From Streptomyces sp. HB132 (lineage in GTDB: Bacteria; Actinomycetota; Actinomycetes; Streptomycetales; Streptomycetaceae), in NCBI RefSeq assembly GCF_016909575.1, contig NZ_JAFBGA010000002.1:434001-498000 (forward strand): a stretch of 64,000 nucleotides of DNA, given 5' to 3'. The position numbers and the translations under genes are program-made. The notes below the pieces were generated by a model, which was given only the letters and a program-made list of their open reading frames with translations, did not search any database and was not told the DNA's origin. Positions 1 to 7,505 of the stretch are shown in pieces (within the stretch, counting starts at the first letter, position 1; every line of letters starts with the position of its first letter).

Positions 1-84
1 CCACCTCGTGGCTCCGGACTCCGTGCCCGCTGCTTCCGTGGGCCCGAGCCGAGCCGCCGCGACTCGCCCTTCACGGAGATCCCC

Positions 85-696
85 ATGGCCACGCTCCTCC
101 ACCTCGACTCCGCCGTCTTTCCCCAGAACTCCACATCCCGTGCCGTCACCGCCGCCTTCGTCGCGTCCTGGCGCGAGCAGCACCCCGACGGCAAAGTCGT
201 CTACCGAGACCTCGCAGCCGACCCCCTGCCCCACCTGGACGCCTCGGCCGCGGCAGCCGGCGCGGAGGACACGCTGCGCGGGCACCTGGCCGCCGAACTG
301 GCCGCAGCGGACGCCGTACTCATCGGCGCCCCGATGTACAACTTCTCCATCCCGTCCACCCTGAAGGCGTGGCTGGACCAAGTGATCATCGTCGGCCACA
401 ACGCGGGCCCTGACGGTCCCGTGTCCGGCACCCCCATCACCGTCGTGGCCAGCCGCGGCGGTTCGTACGCCCCCGGCACGCCACGCGAGGGCTTCGAGTT
501 CGTCCAGAACTACCTGGATAAGGTGCTGTCAGGCATGCTCGGGGCGGAAGTCGACTTCATCGTCCCGGAGTTGACCCTGGCCCACTCGAAGCCCGAGATG
601 GCCGAGCTGATTCCCCTCGCGGACGCGTCCCGGACTCAGGCGTTCACCGACGCGGCGGAGAAGGCCAAGGCCCTGGCGGCGCGCCTCGCCACCTGA
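85..696 (+). CDS. azoR: FMN-dependent NADH-azoreductase
   Basis: A 203-residue flavodoxin-fold oxidoreductase of the AzoR/AcpD family, expected to use FMN and NAD(P)H to reduce quinones and azo compounds in the cytoplasm. The family signature PMYNFSIPSTLKAWLDQV lies near residues 86-103 and an SRGGSY FMN-phosphate loop near 129-134. Length fits the family (about 200 aa). The ATG at 85 follows ACGGAGATCCCC, a usable ribosome site. The gene stands alone, followed by a parS site and a strong hairpin. The physiological substrate is unknown. Confidence 0.93.
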   Translation: MATLLHLDSAVFPQNSTSRAVTAAFVASWREQHPDGKVVYRDLAADPLPHLDASAAAAGAEDTLRGHLAAELAAADAVLIGAPMYNFSIPSTLKAWLDQVIIVGHNAGPDGPVSGTPITVVASRGGSYAPGTPREGFEFVQNYLDKVLSGMLGAEVDFIVPELTLAHSKPEMAELIPLADASRTQAFTDAAEKAKALAARLAT

Positions 697-754
697 GCGA
701 CGCAGCAGTCCCCAGCGGGGACCGCACGAAACACCCCTTCGGTACGGATCCGAC

Positions 755-768
755 GTTTCACGTGAAAC
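755..768. other. parS: parS site (ParB binding)
   Basis: Exact GTTTCACGTGAAAC palindrome, the Streptomyces parS consensus, about 38 kb from oriC. The flanks do not extend the palindrome. One of eight exact copies in the window. Confidence 0.92.
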
Positions 769-840
769 AGCAGTCCCCCTCCGGCCACAGTTCTGCATCA
801 GTACGTTCTGCATCACAGCGCCCGCCCGACTCGTCCCGCG

Positions 841-890
841 CCTTTCGGGAACGGGCCCGAGCCAGCCGGCCCGGGCCCGTTCCCGAAAGG
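841..890. terminator. Strong hairpin, probable terminator of azoR
   Basis: Perfect inverted repeat: arms 841-859 and 872-890 (19 bp, starting CCTTTCGGGAACGGGCCCG) with a 12-base loop. It lies 145 bases after the azoreductase stop. No U-tract follows, which is common for Streptomyces terminators. Confidence 0.6.
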
Positions 891-897
891 CCGGACG

Positions 898-935
898 GGA
901 CCAGGCGGGACCGGACAGGACCAGGCGGGACCGGA
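898..935. repeat. Tandem repeat, 20-base unit, 1.9 copies
   Basis: The unit GGACCAGGCGGGACCGGACA at 898-917 is repeated at 918-935. Related GGGACC/GGCGGG words extend the low-complexity stretch to about 940. Confidence 0.7.
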
Positions 936-977
936 AGAGCCACGCCACCCACCCACCCACAGGGATCAACAACACGA

Positions 978-1015
978 AGAACCCCCGCACCGAATCTCTC
1001 CGGTGCGGGGGTTCT
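978..1015 (-). terminator. Terminator of tRNA-Leu
   Basis: Perfect 15-bp stem (978-992 with 1001-1015) around an 8-base loop, just beyond the 3' end of the minus-strand tRNA-Leu gene. Confidence 0.75.
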
Positions 1016-1053
1016 GTCGAACCAACCCGACAGTCGCAAGCGACTGTCCGTTG

Positions 1054-1136
1054 TGCGCGAGGGGGGATTTGAACCCCCACGTCCCTAAGGACACTGGCAC
1101 CTGAAGCCAGCGCGTCTGCCGTTCCGCCACTCGCGC
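1054..1136 (-). tRNA. tRNA-Leu (anticodon CAG)
   Basis: On the minus strand the gene begins GCGCGAGTGGCGGAACGG and ends with the T-loop GTTCAAATC and the acceptor strand CTCGCGC plus discriminator A. It has 83 bases with the long variable arm of a class II tRNA. The anticodon loop TTCAGGT gives CAG, reading CUG, the main Leu codon of high-GC genomes. CCA is not encoded (CAA follows), so it depends on the CCA-adding enzyme encoded at 58.4-59.9 kb. Confidence 0.97.
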
Positions 1137-1451
1137 ATGAGTGGTGTTTTCAGACTCTCTCACCGTGTGGTGTGAGCGCCTGGCGACATCCGGAAGATTA
1201 GCACGCTGGACAGGGTGGATTCACATCCGTTGTTTCCCCGGACCCACGGGGGGAACCGGGAACGCGGAAAGCGCGGCCCCACTCCTCCTGAGTGCACCCG
1301 GAGTGCGGGACACTGTCAGGAGGCCACCTCTACGATCCGTGTGAGAGGTGACACTCATCCACTCTGCAGACAAGGGGAACCAGCCGATTTCCCCACGCGT
1401 GGATACGATCAGTAGGCAGTACAGGGATGACGACGACGGAGGAGGTGCCCC
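1137..1451. promoter_or_regulatory. Divergent region upstream of tRNA-Leu and the fhaA operon
   Basis: 315 bases between two divergent transcription units, so it should carry both promoters. A 7-bp inverted repeat CACCTCT...AGAGGTG (1325-1331/1344-1350) and a possible -10 TACGAT (1404-1409) precede fhaA. Its ribosome site GGAGGAGG is at about 1438-1445. No promoter can be assigned with certainty. Confidence 0.45.
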
Positions 1452-2300
1452 ATGGGAGTCATGAAGCGTTTCGAGCAGCGTCTCGAAGGTCTGGTCAACG
1501 GCACCTTCGCCAAGGTGTTCAAGTCCGAGGTGCAGCCGGTCGAGATCGCGGGAGCACTCCAGCGTGAGTGCGACAACAACGCCTCGATCTGGAACCGCGA
1601 GCGGACGGTCGTGCCCAACGACTTCATCGTCGAGCTCAGCACACCGGACTACGAACGGCTCAGCCCGTACTCCGGCCAGCTCGGCGACGAGCTGTCCGGC
1701 CTCGTACGTGACTACGCCAAGCAGCAGCGGTACACCTTCATGGGACCGATCAAGGTCCACCTGGAGAAGGCGGACGACCTGGACACGGGTCTCTACCGCG
1801 TACGCAGCAGGACCTTGGCGTCGAGTTCGTCACAGCAGGGCCAGCAGGGCCCTGCTTCCCAGCCGAACCGGCCCGCCCCCCAGGGGCAGGGTGGTTACGG
1901 CTACCCGCCTGCTTCCGCCCCGCCCATGCCCGCGGCCCCGCCGCCGGGTGCCGGGCGCTCCGGAGGCCCCTCCAGCGACTGGCGTCCGCCGACCGCGTCC
2001 GGCCCCGCGCCCGACGCCCGGGTGAGGCGCTGGATCGAGATCAACGGCACCCGCCATCAGATCTCCCGCCCGACGTTGGTGATGGGACGAAGCACCGACG
2101 CCGACGTGCGGATCGACGACCCCGGCGTATCGCGCCGGCACTGTGAGATCCGGACCGGAACGCCCTCGACGATCCAGGATCTCGGGTCTACCAACGGCAT
2201 CGTGGTAGACGGGCAGCACACAACCCGCGCTACGCTCCGCGACGGCTCGCGGATCGTCGTGGGCAGCACCACCATCGTTTACCGGCAAGCCGAAGGGTGA
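1452..2300 (+). CDS. fhaA: FHA domain protein FhaA (DUF3662)
   Basis: A 282-residue cytoplasmic adaptor. Residues 1-115 form the DUF3662 domain (starting MGVMKRFEQRLEGLVNGTFA), then comes a Pro/Gly/Gln-rich linker (about 125-195) and a C-terminal FHA domain (about 200-280) with the phosphothreonine-binding signatures GRS, SRRH and STNG. In mycobacteria FhaA binds the phosphorylated pseudokinase part of MviN/MurJ and restrains peptidoglycan precursor flipping. The same partner types are encoded here at 51.9-55.9 kb. First gene of an operon ending with pknB; fhaB follows 10 bases later. Confidence 0.93.
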   Translation: MGVMKRFEQRLEGLVNGTFAKVFKSEVQPVEIAGALQRECDNNASIWNRERTVVPNDFIVELSTPDYERLSPYSGQLGDELSGLVRDYAKQQRYTFMGPIKVHLEKADDLDTGLYRVRSRTLASSSSQQGQQGPASQPNRPAPQGQGGYGYPPASAPPMPAAPPPGAGRSGGPSSDWRPPTASGPAPDARVRRWIEINGTRHQISRPTLVMGRSTDADVRIDDPGVSRRHCEIRTGTPSTIQDLGSTNGIVVDGQHTTRATLRDGSRIVVGSTTIVYRQAEG

Positions 2301-2310
2301 AGCGGGGGCA

Positions 2311-2826
2311 ATGTCAGAGCTGACCCTGACGGTCATGCGGCTAGGTTTCCTGGCTGTTCTGTGGCTATTCGTAATCGTGGCCGTTCAGGTCATTCGCAGC
2401 GACCTGTTCGGTACGCGCGTCACGCAGCGCGGCTCACGCCGCACTGCCGGTGACACGCGCCCGCAGCAGGGGCGCCAACAGCAAGCGGCGCCGCCTCAGC
2501 AGCGCCAGCAGTCCGGGCGCCAGCGCCGTGGGGCTCCCACGAAGCTGGTCGTCTCCGAAGGCACGCTCACCGGCACCACCGTCGCCCTCCAGGGCCAGAC
2601 CATCACCCTGGGCCGGGCACACGACTCAACGATCGTGCTGGATGACGACTACGCGTCCAGCAGGCATGCCAGGATCTATCCGGACCGTGACGGCCAGTGG
2701 ATCGTCGAGGATCTCGGGTCCACCAACGGCACCTATCTCGACCGGACCCGGCTCACCACCCCGACACCTGTTTCGCTGGGCGCGCCGATCCGCATCGGCA
2801 AGACCGTCATCGAGCTGCGGAAGTAG
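2311..2826 (+). CDS. fhaB: FHA domain membrane protein FhaB/FipA
   Basis: 171 residues: an N-terminal membrane segment (about 8-28, LGFLAVLWLFVIVAVQVI), an Arg/Gln-rich linker and a C-terminal FHA domain (about 85-165) with GRAHDS, SSRHAR and DLGSTNGTY. In mycobacteria FipA is an FHA-domain protein linked to FtsZ/FtsQ and is phosphorylated by PknA. Its place between fhaA and pstP is the standard actinobacterial order. Confidence 0.9.
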   Translation: MSELTLTVMRLGFLAVLWLFVIVAVQVIRSDLFGTRVTQRGSRRTAGDTRPQQGRQQQAAPPQQRQQSGRQRRGAPTKLVVSEGTLTGTTVALQGQTITLGRAHDSTIVLDDDYASSRHARIYPDRDGQWIVEDLGSTNGTYLDRTRLTTPTPVSLGAPIRIGKTVIELRK

Positions 2827-2835
2827 TACGACAAT

Positions 2836-2855
2836 GAGCGAGCGGAGCGAGCGAG
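2836..2855 (+). repeat. GAGCGAGCG-type short repeat
   Basis: GAGCGAGCGGAGCGAGCGAG lies in the fhaB-pstP gap. Words of this type are dispersed in actinobacterial genomes; from one copy no function can be assigned. Confidence 0.4.
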
Positions 2856-2910
2856 CCGCGGCGGTCCTCACGACGGACCCGGCGCGGCTCCCGACCGGAG
2901 GGTGGGCAGT

Positions 2911-4461
2911 GTGGCTCGAGACCGGCTGTACCCCGAACCGACGGGCGAGGTGCGCATGAGCTTGTCCCTGCGCTTCGCCGCCGGATCGCACAAGGGCATG
3001 ATCCGGGAAGGCAACGAGGACTCCGGCTACGCCGGTCCCCGCCTCCTCGCCATCGCCGACGGCATGGGCGGACAGGCGGCCGGCGAGGTCGCCAGCTCCG
3101 AGGTGATCTCCACCCTCGTCCAGCTCGATGACGACGTCCCGGGCTCCGACATCCTCACCTCGCTCGGTACGGCGGTGCAGCGGGCCAACGACCAGCTGCG
3201 CGTCATGGTCGAGGAGGACCCCCAGCTGGAGGGCATGGGCACCACGCTCACCGCCCTGCTCTGGACCGGTCAGCGTCTCGGGCTCGTCCACGTCGGGGAC
3301 TCCCGCGCCTACCTCCTGCGTGACGGCGTCCTGACGCAGATCACGCAGGACCACACCTGGGTGCAGCGTCTCGTCGACGAGGGCAGGATCACCGAGGAAG
3401 AGGCCACCACCCACCCCCAGCGCTCCCTGCTGATGCGGGCGCTGGGCAGCGGCGACCACGTGGAGCCCGACCTCTCCGTGCGGGAGGTCCGAGCCGGTGA
3501 CCGCTATCTGATCTGCTCGGACGGACTCTCGGGCGTCGTCTCCCACCAGACGATGGAGGAGACCCTGGCCAGCTACCAGGGCCCGCAGGAGACCATCCAG
3601 GACCTCATCCAGCTCGCTCTGCGCGGTGGCGGCCCGGACAACATCACCTGCATCGTCGCCGACGTCCTGGACGTCGACAGCAACGACACCCTGGCCGGCC
3701 AGCTCAACGACACCCCGGTCATCGTCGGCGCGGTCGCCGAGAACCAGGCCGCCCAAGCGAACGACGGCCGGGCCATGGAGACACCGGCAGGACGTGCGGC
3801 CGGCCTCGGCCGGTCCGTGCCGCCGCCGGCCGGCGGCTTCGGCCCCCCCGGCAGCGGCGACGACGTGGGATACGCCTCCGGTCCGGACAGCGCCTTCGAC
3901 TCGTACTCCGACGAGGACTTCGTCAAGCCCCGCGGTCGCCGCAGGTGGTTGAAGCGGTCGTTCTACATCGTGCTCGCCCTGGCCGTGATCGGGGGTGGCG
4001 TCTACGGCGGATACCGTTGGACCCAGACCCAGTTCTACGTGGGCACGAAGGACGACAACGTCGCGCTGTACCGCGGGATCAGTCAGGATCTCGCCTGGGT
4101 GTCCCTCTCGAAGGTCGAGGAGGACACCAAGATCGAACTCAAGTACCTCCCGCCTTACTGGCGCAAGAAGGTCGAGGCGACCATCTCCCAGGGCAACCTC
4201 GCCGAAGCCCGCAAGAAGATCAGCGAGCTCGACGCGCAGGCCTCCGCCTGCAAGAAGGACGCGCAGCGCCGCGCCGCCGAGGCGGACATCAACGCCGCCG
4301 CGGACAGTAATGCCGCCAAGGACCAGGGCGAGGCCGGCACCGCCTCCGACAGCACGTCCGCCACGACTCCCCCCAAGGGGACCAAGACCGCGACTCCCAC
4401 TCCCGGCCCCAGCCTCTCGGAGGAAGAGAAGAAGCTGGCCCTGCAGTGCGGTAAGCAGTAA
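2911..4461 (+). CDS. pstP: PP2C-family Ser/Thr phosphatase PstP
   Basis: The phosphatase opposing PknB-type kinases. Numbered from the inner ATG, residues 1-235 are the PP2C domain: GNEDSGY, ADGMGGQAAGE, VGDSRAY, a DHTWVQ stretch, CSDGLSG and GGGPDNIT, with the metal-binding aspartates present. A Pro/Gly linker, one membrane helix (about 335-355, SFYIVLALAVIGGGVYGGY) and a mostly polar extracytoplasmic tail follow. GTG 2911 has GGAGGG 8 bases upstream and is chosen; ATG 2956 (MSLSLRFAAG) is an alternative that keeps the whole domain. Located between fhaB and rodA in the cell-envelope operon. Confidence 0.93.
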   Translation: MARDRLYPEPTGEVRMSLSLRFAAGSHKGMIREGNEDSGYAGPRLLAIADGMGGQAAGEVASSEVISTLVQLDDDVPGSDILTSLGTAVQRANDQLRVMVEEDPQLEGMGTTLTALLWTGQRLGLVHVGDSRAYLLRDGVLTQITQDHTWVQRLVDEGRITEEEATTHPQRSLLMRALGSGDHVEPDLSVREVRAGDRYLICSDGLSGVVSHQTMEETLASYQGPQETIQDLIQLALRGGGPDNITCIVADVLDVDSNDTLAGQLNDTPVIVGAVAENQAAQANDGRAMETPAGRAAGLGRSVPPPAGGFGPPGSGDDVGYASGPDSAFDSYSDEDFVKPRGRRRWLKRSFYIVLALAVIGGGVYGGYRWTQTQFYVGTKDDNVALYRGISQDLAWVSLSKVEEDTKIELKYLPPYWRKKVEATISQGNLAEARKKISELDAQASACKKDAQRRAAEADINAAADSNAAKDQGEAGTASDSTSATTPPKGTKTATPTPGPSLSEEEKKLALQCGKQ

Positions 4462-4482
4462 GCCGTAGGGGGCCTTCAGCAC

Positions 4483-5883
4483 ATGAGCGTTGTCACCAAC
4501 ACGACCACCATCGGCGCGATCGACGCGCCGAGCCGCCGCAACACCGAGTTGGCGCTGGTTGCCTTCGCCGTACTCATCTCGGTGTTCGCGTACGCCAACG
4601 TGGGCCTTGCCCTCAACGGCGAACTGCCCGCCGGCATGCTCGGCTACGGCCTGGGCCTCGCCCTGCTCGGCGGAGTGGCACATCTCGCGGTGCGGAGATT
4701 CGCTCCGTACGCGGACCCGCTGCTGCTTCCGCTGGCAACCCTGCTGAACGGGCTGGGGCTGGCCATCATCTGGCGGCTCGACCAGTCGGAACGGTTCCAG
4801 GCCACCCGGGACTTCGTCGCCGCGGCTTCCAAGCAGCTGCTGTTCTCGGCTGTGGGTGTGGCGTTTCTGGTCATCGTCCTGATCGTCCTCAAGGACCACC
4901 GCATCCTGCAGCGCTACACCTACATCTCCATGCTGGTGGCGCTGGTCCTGCTGATCCTTCCGATGTTCTTCCCCGCTGTGAACGGCGCCAAGATCTGGAT
5001 CAAGATCCCTGGCGTCGGAACGATCCAGCCCGGGGAGTTCGCGAAGATCATCATTGCGGTGTTCTTCGCCGGCTACCTCATGGTCAAACGCGATGCGTTG
5101 GCCCTGGCCAGTCGCCGGTTCATGGGCCTCTACCTGCCCCGCGGGCGCGACCTGGGCCCGATCCTCATGGTCTGGGCCTTCTCGATCCTGATCCTCGTCT
5201 TCGAGACCGACCTCGGATCCTCTCTGCTGTTCTTCGGCATGTTCGTCGTCATGCTGTATGTCGCCACCGAGCGCACCAGTTGGATCGTCTTCGGCCTGCT
5301 GATGTCCGCAGCCGGCGCCGTCGGTGTGGCCACCTTCGAGCCGCACGTCCAGGACCGCGTCACCGCCTGGCTCGACCCGTTCGCGGGCTGGGGCACGGAG
5401 ATGGCCAGCGAGCAGATGGCCAAGTCGCTCATGGCCTTCGGTTCCGGAGGCACCCTCGGAACCGGTCTCGGGCAGGGCAACTCCGACCTGATCGGCTTCG
5501 CCGCCAACTCCGACTTCATCCTCGCCACCGTCGGCGAGGAGCTCGGGCTGGCCGGCATGATGGCCGTCCTGCTCATCTACGGTCTGATCGTCGAGCGCGG
5601 TGTCCGGACGGCGCTCGCCGCCCGGGACCCCTTCGGCAAGCTCCTCGCGATCGGCCTCTCCGGCTCCTTCGCCATCCAGGTCTTCGTCGTCGCCGGCGGT
5701 GTCATGGGGCTCATCCCCCTGACGGGTATGACCATGCCGTTCATGGCGGCCGGTGGTTCGTCCGTCATCGCCAACTGGGCGCTGATCGGCATCCTGATCA
5801 GAATCAGTGACACGGCCCGACGCCCCGCCCCGGCCCCCGCACCGTCCCCGGACGCCGAGATGACCCAGGTGGTCCGACCATGA
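4483..5883 (+). CDS. rodA: FtsW/RodA/SpoVE family (SEDS) peptidoglycan glycosyltransferase
   Basis: 466 residues, polytopic with about ten to twelve membrane segments. The SEDS signatures are present: NGAKIWI and QPGEFAKI in the middle loop, ETDLGSSLLFFGMFVVMLY, and the extracytoplasmic loop with WLDPFAGWGTEMASEQ and GSGGTLGTGLGQG. SEDS proteins polymerise lipid II with a partner class B PBP, and the next gene, overlapping by ATGA, is such a PBP. RodA or FtsW cannot be decided from sequence alone; this operon position corresponds to RodA in mycobacteria. Confidence 0.93.
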   Translation: MSVVTNTTTIGAIDAPSRRNTELALVAFAVLISVFAYANVGLALNGELPAGMLGYGLGLALLGGVAHLAVRRFAPYADPLLLPLATLLNGLGLAIIWRLDQSERFQATRDFVAAASKQLLFSAVGVAFLVIVLIVLKDHRILQRYTYISMLVALVLLILPMFFPAVNGAKIWIKIPGVGTIQPGEFAKIIIAVFFAGYLMVKRDALALASRRFMGLYLPRGRDLGPILMVWAFSILILVFETDLGSSLLFFGMFVVMLYVATERTSWIVFGLLMSAAGAVGVATFEPHVQDRVTAWLDPFAGWGTEMASEQMAKSLMAFGSGGTLGTGLGQGNSDLIGFAANSDFILATVGEELGLAGMMAVLLIYGLIVERGVRTALAARDPFGKLLAIGLSGSFAIQVFVVAGGVMGLIPLTGMTMPFMAAGGSSVIANWALIGILIRISDTARRPAPAPAPSPDAEMTQVVRP

Positions 5884-7334
5884 ACAAGCCTCTGCGCAGG
5901 ATCGCGATGTTCTGCGGGATCCTCGTTCTGGCCCTGCTGATCCGCACCAACTACATCCAGTACGTCCGCGCCGACGAGCTCAACGCGAACGAGCACAACC
6001 GCCGCGTCCAGATCGAGCGCTACGCCCACGAGCGCGGCAACATCATCGTCGACGGCGAGCCCGTCACCGGCTCCGTCGAGACCACGGACGGCGACTACAA
6101 GTACAAGCGCGTCTGGAAGGACGGCCCCATGTGGGCGCCCGTCACCGGCTACTCCTCCCAGGCCTTCGACTCCTCGCAGCTGGAGAGCATCGAGGACGGC
6201 ATCCTCACCGGCAACAGCGACCAGCTGTTCTTCGACCGCACCCTGTCGATGTTCACCGGTGAGAAGAAGACCGGCGGCAACATCGTGACCACCCTCAACA
6301 GCGCCGCCCAGAAGGCCGCCTTCAAGGGACTGGGCGCCAAGAAGGGTGCCGTCGCCGCCATCGACCCCCGAACCGGCGCCGTCCTGGCACTGGCCAGCAC
6401 GCCCTCGTACGATCCCTCGGTCTTCGCGGGCAACTCCATGAAGGACTCCGACGCGCGGCAGAAGCTCCTGACCGACAAGGACAAGCCGATGCTCAACCGG
6501 GCCCTGCGGGAGACCTACCCGCCCGGCTCGACGTTCAAGGTCGTCACGGCCGCCGCGGCACTGGAGAACGGCCTGTACACCGACATCGACGAGGAGACGG
6601 AATCCCCGCTGCCCTGGCGGCTCCCCCTGTCGACCAACCTGCTGCAGAACGAGGGCGACATCCCCTGCGAGAACGCATCGCTCCGGGAAGCCCTGCGCTA
6701 CTCCTGCAACACCGTCTTCGGCAAGATGAGCAACGACCTCGGCAACGAGAAGATGATCGAGCAGTCCGACAAGTTCGGCTTCAACAAGGAAGTCTTCACT
6801 CCGGTCCGGGCCGACGCCAGCATCTACCCGAAGGACAACCAGCCGCAGAACGCCATGGCGGGCATCGGCCAGGCCTCCAACCGCGCCACCCCGCTCCAGA
6901 TGGCCATGGTGGCCTCCGCGATCGCCAACGACGGCAAGCTCATGCAGCCGTACATGGTCGCCCAGCGCCAGGCACCCAATCTGGACGTCATCTACACGCA
7001 CGAGAAGGAGCAGCTCAGCCGGCCGCTCTCGGCGGAGAACGCCCAGAAGGTGCAGCAGATGATGGAGACCGTGGTCGAGGACGGCACGGGAACCAACGCG
7101 CAGATCGACGGCGTCACTGTCGGAGGTAAGACCGGCACCGCTCAGCACGGCCTCAACAATAGCGAGAAGCCGTACGCCTGGTTCATCTCGTACGCCAAGA
7201 CCGACAGCGGCTCCCCGGTCGCCGTCGCCGTGGTGGTCGAGGACGGCAACGCCAACAGGGACGACATCTCCGGTGGCGGCCTGGCCGCCCCGATCGCCAA
7301 GAGCGTGATGAAGGCGGTACTCGACGGAAAGTAG
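5880..7334 (+). CDS. pbpA: Class B penicillin-binding protein (PbpA)
   Basis: 484 residues with an N-terminal anchor (about 7-22) and a C-terminal transpeptidase domain. Catalytic motifs are S217-x-x-K220 (PPGSTFK), SCN at 275-277 and KTG at 417-419 (GGKTGTAQHG). It cross-links peptides of peptidoglycan made by the SEDS protein encoded just upstream; start and stop overlap by 4 bases, implying coupling and stoichiometric synthesis. Length is typical of actinobacterial PbpA. Confidence 0.94.
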   Translation: MNKPLRRIAMFCGILVLALLIRTNYIQYVRADELNANEHNRRVQIERYAHERGNIIVDGEPVTGSVETTDGDYKYKRVWKDGPMWAPVTGYSSQAFDSSQLESIEDGILTGNSDQLFFDRTLSMFTGEKKTGGNIVTTLNSAAQKAAFKGLGAKKGAVAAIDPRTGAVLALASTPSYDPSVFAGNSMKDSDARQKLLTDKDKPMLNRALRETYPPGSTFKVVTAAAALENGLYTDIDEETESPLPWRLPLSTNLLQNEGDIPCENASLREALRYSCNTVFGKMSNDLGNEKMIEQSDKFGFNKEVFTPVRADASIYPKDNQPQNAMAGIGQASNRATPLQMAMVASAIANDGKLMQPYMVAQRQAPNLDVIYTHEKEQLSRPLSAENAQKVQQMMETVVEDGTGTNAQIDGVTVGGKTGTAQHGLNNSEKPYAWFISYAKTDSGSPVAVAVVVEDGNANRDDISGGGLAAPIAKSVMKAVLDGK

Positions 7335-7505
7335 TGACACCCTTCACAACTTCTGTCCACACCAGCACATTGGGATACCGGTCGGATATCGGCTGACGGG
7401 TGCGGGCCGATCACGCCGGGCGTGCCCGGTAGCGTATGCGCGAACAGCGCACCGCCGGACCACACACGGGTGCGGTCGGGACTGACGGAGAGGGCTGGAT
7501 CAGTT

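Larger units (their letters stand above)
697..1053. other. Intergenic region with parS, hairpin and tandem repeat
   Basis: 357 bases without a convincing gene. It holds a parS site (755-768), a 19-bp-stem hairpin (841-890), two tandem copies of a 20-base unit (898-935), a C/A-rich run (945-960) and the terminator of the tRNA-Leu gene (978-1015). Reading frames here are repetitive Arg/Pro/Gly frames with no ribosome site. Confidence 0.8.

Noticed and set aside
2626..5346. A 906-codon open frame on the minus strand
   Set aside because: It lies opposite fhaB, pstP and rodA, is Asp/Glu/Gly/His-rich with no domain, and is a product of high GC content opposite real genes.
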